Shown piece by piece: positions 1 to 6,919 of a stretch of DNA of 11,419 nt (its first letter is position 1; every line of letters starts with the position of its first letter). Made by a program: the position numbers and the translations under genes. Where the stretch lies: positions 1 to 11,419 of the forward strand of contig JAUWXH010000019.1 of the NCBI GenBank assembly GCA_030616465.1, read 5' to 3'. The notes beneath the pieces were generated by a model, which searched no databases, was not told the DNA's origin, and was given only the letters and a program-made list of their open reading frames with translations. Source of the stretch: Planctomycetota bacterium (GTDB taxonomy: Bacteria; Planctomycetota; Phycisphaerae; UBA1845; Fen-1342).

Positions 1-339
1 CTCGAGCATGGCGTTGAGCACGTCCGGATCGTCCGGGCACTCGGCGTTGGCCCGGCCCAGCAGGTTTAACGTTTCCCCGATCTCGCCGATCTCGTAGGCG
101 CAGCGGGCCGCCTGGACCAGGTACTTGACTTCCTTATTGATGTCGTAGGCGTTGAGGTACAGGCGGATGGCCTCATCGGGATCCCGGTCTTCGATCTGCC
201 GGGCCTCCCTGACGAAGACCGCCGGATCCCGCTTGGTGGCCTGAAGCGTGGCCACCGCCACGATCACCACCGACAGGATGATGCCTGTGATGGTCAAGCC
301 CGCCACAAGGTTCTTGTTTAGACGACGACGCCGAGCCAT
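1..339 (-). CDS. Membrane-anchored TPR-like protein, N-terminal part (runs off the left edge)
   Basis: Only the first 113 residues are in the window; the frame stays open to base 1. The ATG at 339 lies 9 nt after a purine-rich AGGGG, a fair ribosome-binding site, and 19 bp after the stop of the EpsI-like gene, so it is probably the fourth gene of the export operon. A basic start (MARRRRLNKN) is followed by one hydrophobic helix at about residues 12-33, suggesting an inner-membrane anchor with the rest outside the cytoplasm. From about residue 42 the sequence is helical and resembles tetratricopeptide repeats (DPDEAIRLYLNAY, then VQAARCAYEIGEIGETLNLL, then a third helix start). TPR proteins are frequent in exosortase/exopolysaccharide loci, where they serve as assembly scaffolds. 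The specific role cannot be read from this fragment. Reading frame is certain; the TPR call is moderate. Confidence 0.75.
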   Translation of the reverse strand, partial: MARRRRLNKNLVAGLTITGIILSVVIVAVATLQATKRDPAVFVREARQIEDRDPDEAIRLYLNAYDINKEVKYLVQAARCAYEIGEIGETLNLLGRANAECPDDPDVLNAMLE

Positions 340-358
340 GTCAAAAATCCCCTACTGC

Positions 359-1375
359 TCACCGCTGGGCGCGACCGGCGGCCTCGTCGGTCCCGTCCGA
401 ATTCAAGGCCTCCCAGTCTGCCAGGTGATCCTCCAGCAAGACGGGCATGATCTTACGCAAGAGCTTCCCCGTCGCCGCGATCGACGCTTCCTCGCTGGCG
501 TTCCGCCGAAACGAATAATCCGTGAAACGGACCTCCACCTTGGCATAGTACGCATACCGGTGGAAGAGGTTCGATTGAGCCAAGCGGACCTCGTTGCGGG
601 TAGTTTTATACTCGCCGTTCACGTGGAAGAAATAGAGCACCTTGAAGGTGGCTACCCGCGTGGAAGCGCCCGGGAGACTCGCCTGGTTGGCACCTGCCAG
701 CTCGAAGTCGCACATGCGTACGGGAATGCGCCCGTCCGGGGCGCCCACCCCCGCTACAGGGATCCTTGCCCTGCCCAGCCCAACGAGGGCCGCCCCCGCA
801 GCCCGTATGCACTCTTCCGGAACGTGCGGCACCAAATTCGGCTTGCCCGTGTAATACGATATCAACAGGTGGGCTACACAGGTCGGATCGTCCCGCTCGC
901 GGTCCAGGTCCACGATGCTCCAGTTCAGGTACTCCTCGGTCCCCAGAGACTCGACAGCGTCCTCGGAAAGGGTGTCCGGCTGGCGGGTGTGCAACCTGTA
1001 TTCCGGGAGCAGCTTGCTCTGGTCCATGACCGCCAGCGGCCGCTTCAGCGGCACGGATTGCTTCTGGAAGTACAGTTGGAACCGCCGGGCCAAAACGTCC
1101 ATCGTGGCCGCCGATAGCAGCAGGCACGCCAGGCAGACGTAGAACCGCACGCTGCTGCCGCGTACGACGCTGCCCAATCCGTTCAAGCAGCTCTGCAGCC
1201 CGGCGGAGAGGCGTCCGCCGGTCCGCGGCACGGCCGGAGCCGGCGCCTCGGCAGGCCGGACCGGTCGGTCGGGCTGCGCCTCTGCGGTCGGCGGGCCGTG
1301 CAAGGGACCATCATTCGTGGTCGCCGGAGTTTTCACTTGGCGCTCCGGAACGCTGCGTGTAATCCAAACATCCAT
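359..1375 (-). CDS. EpsI-like exosortase-associated protein
   Basis: This 338-residue protein lies 5 bp downstream of the exosortase stop codon. No clear Shine-Dalgarno precedes the ATG at 1375, so translation is probably coupled to the exosortase. Residues 1-75 are proline- and alanine-rich and low in complexity. One hydrophobic segment follows at about 76-91, then a mixed alpha/beta domain. The segment around residues 174-194 (YYTG, then VPHVPEEC with Cys189, then AAG) resembles the signature of the EpsI/DUF3485 family, whose members are encoded beside or fused to exosortases and are thought to assist exopolysaccharide export or exosortase function. Further family-like features are the YFFHVNGEY strand near 248-256 and the C-terminal amphipathic helix. 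The frame is open far upstream to 2110, but that part overlaps the exosortase and is not believed. A start at Met92 would lose the membrane segment and is less likely. The family call rests on motif resemblance plus position. Confidence 0.75.
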   Translation of the reverse strand: MDVWITRSVPERQVKTPATTNDGPLHGPPTAEAQPDRPVRPAEAPAPAVPRTGGRLSAGLQSCLNGLGSVVRGSSVRFYVCLACLLLSAATMDVLARRFQLYFQKQSVPLKRPLAVMDQSKLLPEYRLHTRQPDTLSEDAVESLGTEEYLNWSIVDLDRERDDPTCVAHLLISYYTGKPNLVPHVPEECIRAAGAALVGLGRARIPVAGVGAPDGRIPVRMCDFELAGANQASLPGASTRVATFKVLYFFHVNGEYKTTRNEVRLAQSNLFHRYAYYAKVEVRFTDYSFRRNASEEASIAATGKLLRKIMPVLLEDHLADWEALNSDGTDEAAGRAQR

Positions 1376-1380
1376 ACGTG

Positions 1381-2316
1381 TCAGGCAGGTTGCTGTTCGG
1401 GTTCCTGCTCCTCGACCACCAGGTTGTTCAGCACCCATCCCAGCCCGCTGAAGATCCCGAACGCCACCATGATCGTGACCAGGCCCATCGCGGTGTGGTA
1501 GGTGCCGGTGGCATACTTCGGATCGACGAAAATATGCAACACGCAGGTAATCGACACGCGAATAAAGTTGCAGAACACCGCGATGGGCACACAGGAGGCG
1601 ATCATGATGACGCGTTGCCACCACGGCCGCTCGGACAGGAACGTCACGGCCACGCCCAGCGCGCACAGGGTGATCGTGCTGCGCATCCCGCTGCAGGCAT
1701 CGTTGATGCCGATCTGCCCGGCGCGACCTTGGTACATATAGTCGATTAAGGAGCCTTTTCGCTCGATGTAGTCCAACGGCGTAACCAAGCGCAGGAAGCC
1801 GGTCGCCACCGTGGCCGCCATCCGTCGCAGCGGGTCGGTCAGCTCGAAGTAAACCCGCTTGGGCAGCGGGACGGCGAAAAACAGGTAGAGCCAGGGGAGC
1901 CAGGCATGGCGCATGACCGGGAGACCGCACAGGAAGACGATGATGCCCAACAAACACAGCAGCAGGCACCCGTGGCGCAGGAATGTAAACGTCAGCCACC
2001 AGAAGGAAAGCTGGTAGAGCACCAGGGCGCCCAGCAGGATGATCAGTCCCACCCAGGTATAGCGGACCGGGGCGCGTTTGATCTTTTCCCAGCGGTTGTA
2101 CACCAGCCACACACTGAAGAGCGGGATGATCGGCCCGTGTGACCAGTCGGACTCGTGCAGCCAGGGATCGACCAGCGAGCCGAGCTGTGCGGGGAGAAAG
2201 TCGAGCAGGTTCCAGAAGGCCGCCACGAACGCCGCCGCGATGATCACCGCCCGCATCTGGGCCGACCGGTCAAACGCGATCTGGCCGGCCGGCGGCGAAG
2301 ACGGGTTCGAGGCCAT
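1381..2316 (-). CDS. Exosortase (membrane cysteine transpeptidase)
   Basis: This 311-residue polytopic membrane protein has about eight hydrophobic segments. It carries the three catalytic residues of the exosortase/archaeosortase family: Cys208 in NDACSGMRS, Arg253 in NFIRVS and His274 in TYHTAMG. The N-terminal DWSHGP motif (57-62), just before the next hydrophobic stretch, is also typical. Known family members cleave proteins carrying a C-terminal sorting tail (a short motif, a hydrophobic helix and basic residues) and attach them to a cell-surface partner; they usually occur in exopolysaccharide loci. The ATG at 2316 was chosen because AGGAG lies 8 nt upstream and the start follows the export gene stop by 20 bp; the longer open frame to 2634 overlaps that gene. 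The planctomycete exosortase U type is a possibility from context, but the subtype cannot be fixed from motifs alone. No matching sorting tail is seen in this window. Confidence 0.93.
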   Translation of the reverse strand: MASNPSSPPAGQIAFDRSAQMRAVIIAAAFVAAFWNLLDFLPAQLGSLVDPWLHESDWSHGPIIPLFSVWLVYNRWEKIKRAPVRYTWVGLIILLGALVLYQLSFWWLTFTFLRHGCLLLCLLGIIVFLCGLPVMRHAWLPWLYLFFAVPLPKRVYFELTDPLRRMAATVATGFLRLVTPLDYIERKGSLIDYMYQGRAGQIGINDACSGMRSTITLCALGVAVTFLSERPWWQRVIMIASCVPIAVFCNFIRVSITCVLHIFVDPKYATGTYHTAMGLVTIMVAFGIFSGLGWVLNNLVVEEQEPEQQPA

Positions 2317-2324
2317 GCTTCTTG

Positions 2325-2329
2325 CTCCT
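2325..2329 (-). promoter_or_regulatory. Ribosome-binding site deciding the exosortase start
   Basis: AGGAG on the minus strand, 8 nt before the ATG at 2316, inside the 20-bp gap after the export gene. It supports the short exosortase start over the upstream open frame. Confidence 0.75.
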
Positions 2330-2336
2330 GCCAGCG

Positions 2337-3911
2337 CTAGAAGGGCAGGCCCAGCCGCTGGGCCTCCTGGATCTTCAGCATCTGCGGATTGGTCTTTCCA
2401 TAGAACGCGTCCTTGTCCGCGAAGTTGCGGTCGTAAACGAAGCCGAACCCATACGTGAATCGGAACGAGTTTCGGGCCACGAACAGGAAGGGTGCGACGA
2501 AGTGCGTGCCGACGTTGAGGATGTCCTCGTCGCGGAGCAGCACATCGTCCTCCAGGCCGGCAAAGATGGCATCCAGGTTGACCGGGATGGTGATCTGCGT
2601 ATCGGTGCCCGGCTCGCGGCGGATGATCTCGCAACGTTGCGGCCAGGCCATCGCCGAGAACCCGGCGGCCGTGGCGATCGCCTGTTTGACCGTGATCTCG
2701 CGATCGCTGAAGGCATACACGCCCGGTCGGTTCACCTCGCCCATCAGGTAAAACACGCCCGTGTCCATCGGGACCTGAATTGCGTCGCGGTCGCGGATAA
2801 TGATGTTGTAGCGTGGATCGCCGGCCTTGAGCGCCTTCACGTCAATCTCGATCACGCGCTGGGCCAGTTCATACTCGGGCACGTCCTCCCACTCGAATTG
2901 CGGCAGCTCGACCGGGACCTGGGTGGGCGGCTCGGCGGGCGGGGGTGGCACCTGCTCCTCCGGCCGCAGCTCCCGCGGCTCGCCGGTGACCGGGTCGAAA
3001 ACCAGCGGCGCGAACGGACGCTGGCGCTCCGGCTCCTGCGGGCGTGTGGCCGGCCGCGAAGCCTGCCCCGGCGGCGCGATGATCGTCTCCAGCTCCTCCA
3101 ACTCTTGGAATGGCTGCGACTGGCTCGCTGGTGGCTCCTGCGGCGAAAAGCCCAGCCCCGCGAAAAAGCCGAGCGAAGGATTCTCCTGATCCTCCTCCAT
3201 CGGCGGCGGAATTATGAGCTCTTTCTCAGGCGTCGGCTCTTCGGTCGGCCAGGGCGTCGTCTCGGGTGGACTCGGCTCCTCGCGCCGAATCACGTACAGT
3301 GTCTTGGTAACCGGGCTGATGCCGCGAGCCAACGCCAAGGCGTCCAGCAACCGCAGGTCGGGCTGCGTAATGGGGAAGGCCGCCTGGGCGTTCACCGCCC
3401 CCAAGATCGTGAAGAAGCGTTGGCGGGGTGTCTGCACGATGACCCGTACAATGGGGTCAGGCAAGAGCCCGTCGTCGATCAGCCGCGCCGTGAGCTCCTG
3501 TTCCACCTCCTGCTCGGTCATGCCGGTGATCTTGATGGACCCGAGAATCGCCAGGCGGATGTAGCCCGTCGGACTGACTTCATAAGCACCTTGCTCGGGC
3601 ATGCCCGGGGCAATCAGGTCATTAATGACGACAGCAACCTGATCGTTGGGGCCGATGCGGTAGTCTTCATAGAGCGGTACGAGGTCTTCGGGCGTCGGCT
3701 CGGTGGCGGTGGCCAAGCCCGGCGGTGCTTCACGCGGGGTCAGCACACGCCGGATGCCCCCCTCCTTATACTTTAAGGGGAACTGCCCCACCGCTGTCGG
3801 ATCCAGGAAGCTGTTCCAGGGCGCGAGGGCGCAGCCCGACAACAGGCCGACCGAGCAGCCAAGCCAGGCCACGGCCGCATACGCACTGAGAGTCGTCCAA
3901 TGAATTCGCAT
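2337..3911 (-). CDS. Polysaccharide export lipoprotein (Wza-like, Poly_export and SLBB domains) with acidic proline-rich insertion
   Basis: This 524-residue protein is the first gene of the operon. A signal peptide ends in the lipobox LLSGC (Cys27), so it is a predicted lipoprotein. Residues about 84-158 match the polysaccharide export domain (YRIGPNDQVAVVIND, then SPTGYIRLAILGSI, then EQEVEQELTARL). A first SLBB fold begins at about 167 (TILGAVNAQAAFPI) and appears to be interrupted: after LYVIRR (205-210) comes about 135 residues rich in Pro, Glu and Gln, before the expected IEIDVKALKAGDP...IQVP segment resumes near 354. A second SLBB covers about 385-475, followed by a short aromatic tail. 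Family members form the outer-membrane channel that carries capsule or exopolysaccharide out of the cell. The ATG at 3911 gives a proper signal peptide, although no good Shine-Dalgarno precedes it. Its partners (the chain-length regulator and the polymerase) must lie outside the window. Confidence 0.92.
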   Translation of the reverse strand: MRIHWTTLSAYAAVAWLGCSVGLLSGCALAPWNSFLDPTAVGQFPLKYKEGGIRRVLTPREAPPGLATATEPTPEDLVPLYEDYRIGPNDQVAVVINDLIAPGMPEQGAYEVSPTGYIRLAILGSIKITGMTEQEVEQELTARLIDDGLLPDPIVRVIVQTPRQRFFTILGAVNAQAAFPITQPDLRLLDALALARGISPVTKTLYVIRREEPSPPETTPWPTEEPTPEKELIIPPPMEEDQENPSLGFFAGLGFSPQEPPASQSQPFQELEELETIIAPPGQASRPATRPQEPERQRPFAPLVFDPVTGEPRELRPEEQVPPPPAEPPTQVPVELPQFEWEDVPEYELAQRVIEIDVKALKAGDPRYNIIIRDRDAIQVPMDTGVFYLMGEVNRPGVYAFSDREITVKQAIATAAGFSAMAWPQRCEIIRREPGTDTQITIPVNLDAIFAGLEDDVLLRDEDILNVGTHFVAPFLFVARNSFRFTYGFGFVYDRNFADKDAFYGKTNPQMLKIQEAQRLGLPF

Positions 3912-4033
3912 GGCAAATTGCCCAGGGCTCGGTCACACGGGCACTTTAGCAGCCCGAGCGCTGCGAGCAGACAGTTCACACGTTCCCACGGGTCGCGGCC
4001 TTCCTGTGCTCGACGACCACGCCAAAGTGCTGG

Positions 4034-4063
4034 AATCTAACCAGGGCGTACGGCGGATGTCAA
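4034..4063 (-). promoter_or_regulatory. Candidate sigma-70 promoter for the export/exosortase operon
   Basis: On the minus strand a perfect TTGACA (-35, at 4058-4063) is followed after 18 bp by TAGATT (-10, at 4034-4039; four of six consensus bases). It points at the export gene and would give a leader of roughly 115 nt. This is the best promoter-like match I see upstream of the operon, but it is unproven and planctomycete consensus sequences may differ. Confidence 0.35.
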
Positions 4064-4082
4064 ACGCCGTGGTCCTGGGACT

Positions 4083-4107
4083 GGTGCCGCAGGCGATGCC
4101 GGGCACC
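4083..4107. repeat. Inverted repeat upstream of the operon promoter
   Basis: GGTGCC (4083-4088) and GGCACC (4102-4107) are perfectly complementary with a 13-nt spacer. The pair sits about 20 bp upstream of the candidate -35 box of the minus-strand operon, where an activator or repressor site would be expected. A function is inference only. Confidence 0.3.
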
Positions 4108-4355
4108 TGACTTACGCTCGCCGCGAGCGCTAGTTCACCGCTTCTGCCGCTCGTGGCACGTCACTACCTCCCAATTATCGGTCGGACGCCGGCGCTCATT
4201 TGAGGAAGGCGGCCGATCCACCCACAACAACCCGCGCCGACGCTCGCGCGGGCCGCGACGCCGGCACGCCCCCACAATCGGACCGCCCCGCACCCCGCAT
4301 TGAAACCCCGGCTTTCTTTGCGCTGCTAACACCCGGCGACCCGATAGAGACGGTC

Positions 4356-5063
4356 ATGAAAACTCGCGGTAGCGCGGCCCGGAGGCGGGTGCTGATCCTC
4401 GGCGCCGGCGGCCACGGCCGCGTGGTGCTCGACATTCTCCTCCAGGCCGGGCAATACGAGGTGCTCGGCTTCCTCGACAACAACCGCGACATCCAGTCCC
4501 GACGCGTGGACGGCCTGGTGGTCCACGGCAGCATCAGCGACCTGGAACGGCTCGCACGCGAGCTGGACTTGGACGGTGCAATCATCGCGATCGGCGACAA
4601 TGGTGCCCGCCGTGGGCTGGCCCGGCAGATCGAGCAGGCCGGAATCGAGCTGGTCAACGCGGTGCACCCCTCGGCAACAATTGCGTACAACGCCACGTTG
4701 GGACGGAACGTGGTGGTCGCGGCCGGGGTCGTGGTCTGCGCCAACTGCCAGATCGGAGATTCCGTCATCTTGAATACCGGGTGTATCGTCGATCACCAAA
4801 CCATGATCGGCGAGGGCAGTCACATCTGCCCGGGAGTGCGCATCGCCGGGCGTGTCAAGGTCGAGCCGGGTGTGTTCGTGGGGATTGGGGCCACAATCGT
4901 CCCGAAGGTGACGCTGGGTTGCGAGTCGATCATCGGGGCCGGGGCCGTCGTGATCGACGACATTCCCCCGATGGCCACCGCCGTGGGCGTCCCCGCCCGA
5001 CCGATCAAAGCCGCCTCGGCGTCCGAGGAGGTGGCGGCAATGCTGTTGCCGGCAGACGTCTGA
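4356..5063 (+). CDS. PglD/NeuD-type sugar O/N-acetyltransferase (left-handed beta-helix)
   Basis: This 235-residue protein matches the two-domain PglD/NeuD family. The N-terminal Rossmann-like sugar-nucleotide domain shows VLILGAGGHGRVV (12-24), GFLDNN (38-43) and AIGDNGARRG (78-87). From about residue 104 (HPSATI) it runs into hexapeptide repeats of a left-handed beta-helix with the acetyl-CoA site. His147 in the IVDH motif corresponds to the catalytic base of the family, and SHICPG (155-160) and the ending VGVPARPIK are typical. Characterised members acetylate UDP-linked 4-amino sugars or sialic acid and feed glycan synthesis in the cytoplasm. The ATG at 4356 was chosen because the family fold starts right after it; only a weak GAGA precedes it. 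The usual neighbouring aminotransferase is not here, so the exact substrate is unknown. It diverges from the export operon and may modify the same polymer. Confidence 0.88.
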   Translation: MKTRGSAARRRVLILGAGGHGRVVLDILLQAGQYEVLGFLDNNRDIQSRRVDGLVVHGSISDLERLARELDLDGAIIAIGDNGARRGLARQIEQAGIELVNAVHPSATIAYNATLGRNVVVAAGVVVCANCQIGDSVILNTGCIVDHQTMIGEGSHICPGVRIAGRVKVEPGVFVGIGATIVPKVTLGCESIIGAGAVVIDDIPPMATAVGVPARPIKAASASEEVAAMLLPADV

Positions 5064-5086
5064 CCCCCCTTTTCGAGCACCGGCAT

Positions 5087-6919
5087 CTACGAGGCGGCCG
5101 GCTCGGGTGTGGTCTGGGCATCTTGCCGGTGGAGGCGCGTCGCCACCAGCCGCCCCAGTGTCGCGCTCCGTGCTTCGATCGGCTGGATCACGACCCGCGC
5201 GAGGTCCGCCACGATCGCTTTTGCTTCCTCGCGGTACGCCTGCCCCTCGCGAGCCGCTTCCTGAATTGCCGCCGCGAGGCCAGCACCGACTTCGTCCAAC
5301 CCCGCCGTAAACCCCCGGCGCATGGCCCGCAGCGCAGTCCGCTCGAGCGACGGGCGCAGACTGCGATCGAGCAGGAACGGCAGGCCCCACGCAGCCAACA
5401 CCAACGCCACGCTGTGTACCGCGAACGGCACCCCGAGGAAATCCGCGCCGCCCACCGTGGCAAAGTAGTAGCGCCGCACGACCACCCACCCAGCCCAGGC
5501 CAAGGCGACCGCCGGCAGAAATACCATCAGAAACCCGGTGAGGCGGCGTAAGGCTCGTTCGAGCGTGGTTCCGGGAGCGGCCAACGCCCTCCGCAGCTCA
5601 TCCTGCACCTGCTCCCTCACGAGTGTGCCGGCCGTTTGCGCCGTCGCGTCCAGCCGATGGCGAAGTGGGTCGGCCGCGACCTGCGCCCGACGAAGCTCCA
5701 CCTCCAAGACATCGAGGGCGGCGTCGAGCTTGGATTGGGTCCACTCGTCCCAGAGAGGATCGGTGAGGTGGGACAGCTCGTCGGCGTCTGGGGGCGCCTG
5801 CGCAGGCTGCCGCTGCTGCGACGACGTAGCCGCGTGCTCCTCCTCGGCAGGCTGGCAGGGTGTCGAGGGCTCACGGCGGCGGTCTGGATCGGAACCGCTC
5901 CCGGCAACACGCTTCACCTGCCGCACAACTTGGCCCACGAAACCGCTCTCGCGAACGGCCAGCCGACCGGCCGCCGTCCGCATGGGCCACTCCACACCCT
6001 CCAGAATGGCCGTGCGGGCCCGCTGCCAATGTCGCTCGCCGACCGAGGCGAAATCCGGCCAGTGGCGCTCGCTGCCGAACCGGGGCAGAACGGCGTTGAC
6101 CGCGCCGCGGAGCTCCAACAGCCGGGCTCGATGACCGAGGCGTTCCAACTCGCGAACGCCGTGCTCGCGCAGGACATCCCGAATCGTGCTCTCGATGCGG
6201 TCGAACTGGTCCGGGGTGGGCAGCGGTTCGGCGACTCGGGCGCAACATGTGCACAGCAGTAACGGAGCCTCGAAACCCGCCCCACGCAGCATGCGCGCAA
6301 AATCGTCGCGCTGGGTCGCATCACCCTCGTCCCAGCGGTTCATCACGAACATCCACCCGTGTTTGTGTCCCCGCTGGAGCAGCACACGCCAGCCGACGTC
6401 GTCGCGGTAACGCTCCGGGCTGACCACGTAGACCAGCAGGTCGATGTGCGGCAGCCAGCGCAGGGCACAGCGGCGGTTGTCCTCGTAGGTGCTGTCGATG
6501 TCGGGGGCGTCGATCCAGAGCACGTCGCGCCGGGCGTCGGAGGCATGCCTCTGGCAGCGGACCTGGCCGACGGGCAACCCCGGGGGCAGGTCGGCCAGCT
6601 CGATCGATTCGTGCACGTAGAGCGTCACTTCGCGGGAGGTCGGGCGCTCGAGGCCGGTGCGAGCGATCGGCTGGCCGATCAGGCGGTTGAGCAAGGAGCT
6701 CTTGCCCACGCCCGTGCCGCCGAAAAACGCCACCACCAGCGGGCGCGCCTGCGAATCGACAAACAGGTCGGCCGGGGTGGCCTGCTCGACGGCGGCCAGT
6801 CGCCCCGCGTCGGCGGCATCGAGCCAGTCGGCACCGTGGGCGCGTTCGAACCAGTCACGCGCGCGGGCCAGCAGCGTGGGGAAGGCGTTCGTCAGACTCA
6901 GGCCGGGGGTGTCAGTCAC
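5087..6919 (-). CDS. Membrane GTPase, dynamin-like type (second gene of pair)
   Basis: This 610-residue protein has an N-terminal GTPase domain. G1 is GGTGVGKSS (67-75), the G2 region is RPTSREVT (92-99), G3 is WIDAPDIDS (135-143, DxPD instead of DxxG), and G4 is NRWD (194-197). A Ser/Pro/Glu-rich linker sits at about 350-395. Two hydrophobic helices at about 461-482 and 497-518 are followed by a basic, helical tail (to 610). This layout, GTPase then helical bundle with a membrane hairpin, resembles bacterial dynamin-like and YfjP-type GTPases. The GTG at 6919 was chosen: GGAG lies 8 nt upstream and it overlaps the preceding gene's stop by 8 bp, indicating translational coupling. A TTG at 6943 would add 8 residues. 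Its stop is 23 bp from the convergent acetyltransferase stop. The cellular role is unknown; membrane remodelling or scission is inferred. Confidence 0.85.
   Translation of the reverse strand: MTDTPGLSLTNAFPTLLARARDWFERAHGADWLDAADAGRLAAVEQATPADLFVDSQARPLVVAFFGGTGVGKSSLLNRLIGQPIARTGLERPTSREVTLYVHESIELADLPPGLPVGQVRCQRHASDARRDVLWIDAPDIDSTYEDNRRCALRWLPHIDLLVYVVSPERYRDDVGWRVLLQRGHKHGWMFVMNRWDEGDATQRDDFARMLRGAGFEAPLLLCTCCARVAEPLPTPDQFDRIESTIRDVLREHGVRELERLGHRARLLELRGAVNAVLPRFGSERHWPDFASVGERHWQRARTAILEGVEWPMRTAAGRLAVRESGFVGQVVRQVKRVAGSGSDPDRRREPSTPCQPAEEEHAATSSQQRQPAQAPPDADELSHLTDPLWDEWTQSKLDAALDVLEVELRRAQVAADPLRHRLDATAQTAGTLVREQVQDELRRALAAPGTTLERALRRLTGFLMVFLPAVALAWAGWVVVRRYYFATVGGADFLGVPFAVHSVALVLAAWGLPFLLDRSLRPSLERTALRAMRRGFTAGLDEVGAGLAAAIQEAAREGQAYREEAKAIVADLARVVIQPIEARSATLGRLVATRLHRQDAQTTPEPAAS

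Larger units (their letters stand above)
3912..4355. other. Divergent intergenic region between export operon and acetyltransferase
   Basis: I see no convincing gene in this 444-bp stretch. Open frames here (for example 3910-4110 on plus) have no ribosome-binding site and no recognisable protein character. On the minus strand there is a plausible promoter at 4034-4063. A 6-bp inverted repeat with a 13-nt spacer (4083-4107) and a small hairpin GCTCG-CCG-CGAGC (4116-4128) lie just upstream of that promoter. Another possible stem, GCTCGG with CCGAGC, lies around 3925-3957 in what would be the export gene leader. The open frame of the acetyltransferase extends back to a TTG at 4200, but the extra 52 residues have no domain character. 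Confidence 0.6.

Noticed and set aside
2322..3776. Long plus-strand open frame (484 codons) opposite the export gene
   Set aside because: It is the antisense shadow of a well-supported lipoprotein gene; its product is Arg/Leu-rich with no domain character, as expected opposite a GC-rich gene.
4200..4355. TTG start at 4200 for the acetyltransferase, adding 52 residues
   Set aside because: The family fold begins right after the ATG at 4356; the extra residues are Arg/Pro-rich and unlike a signal or domain.
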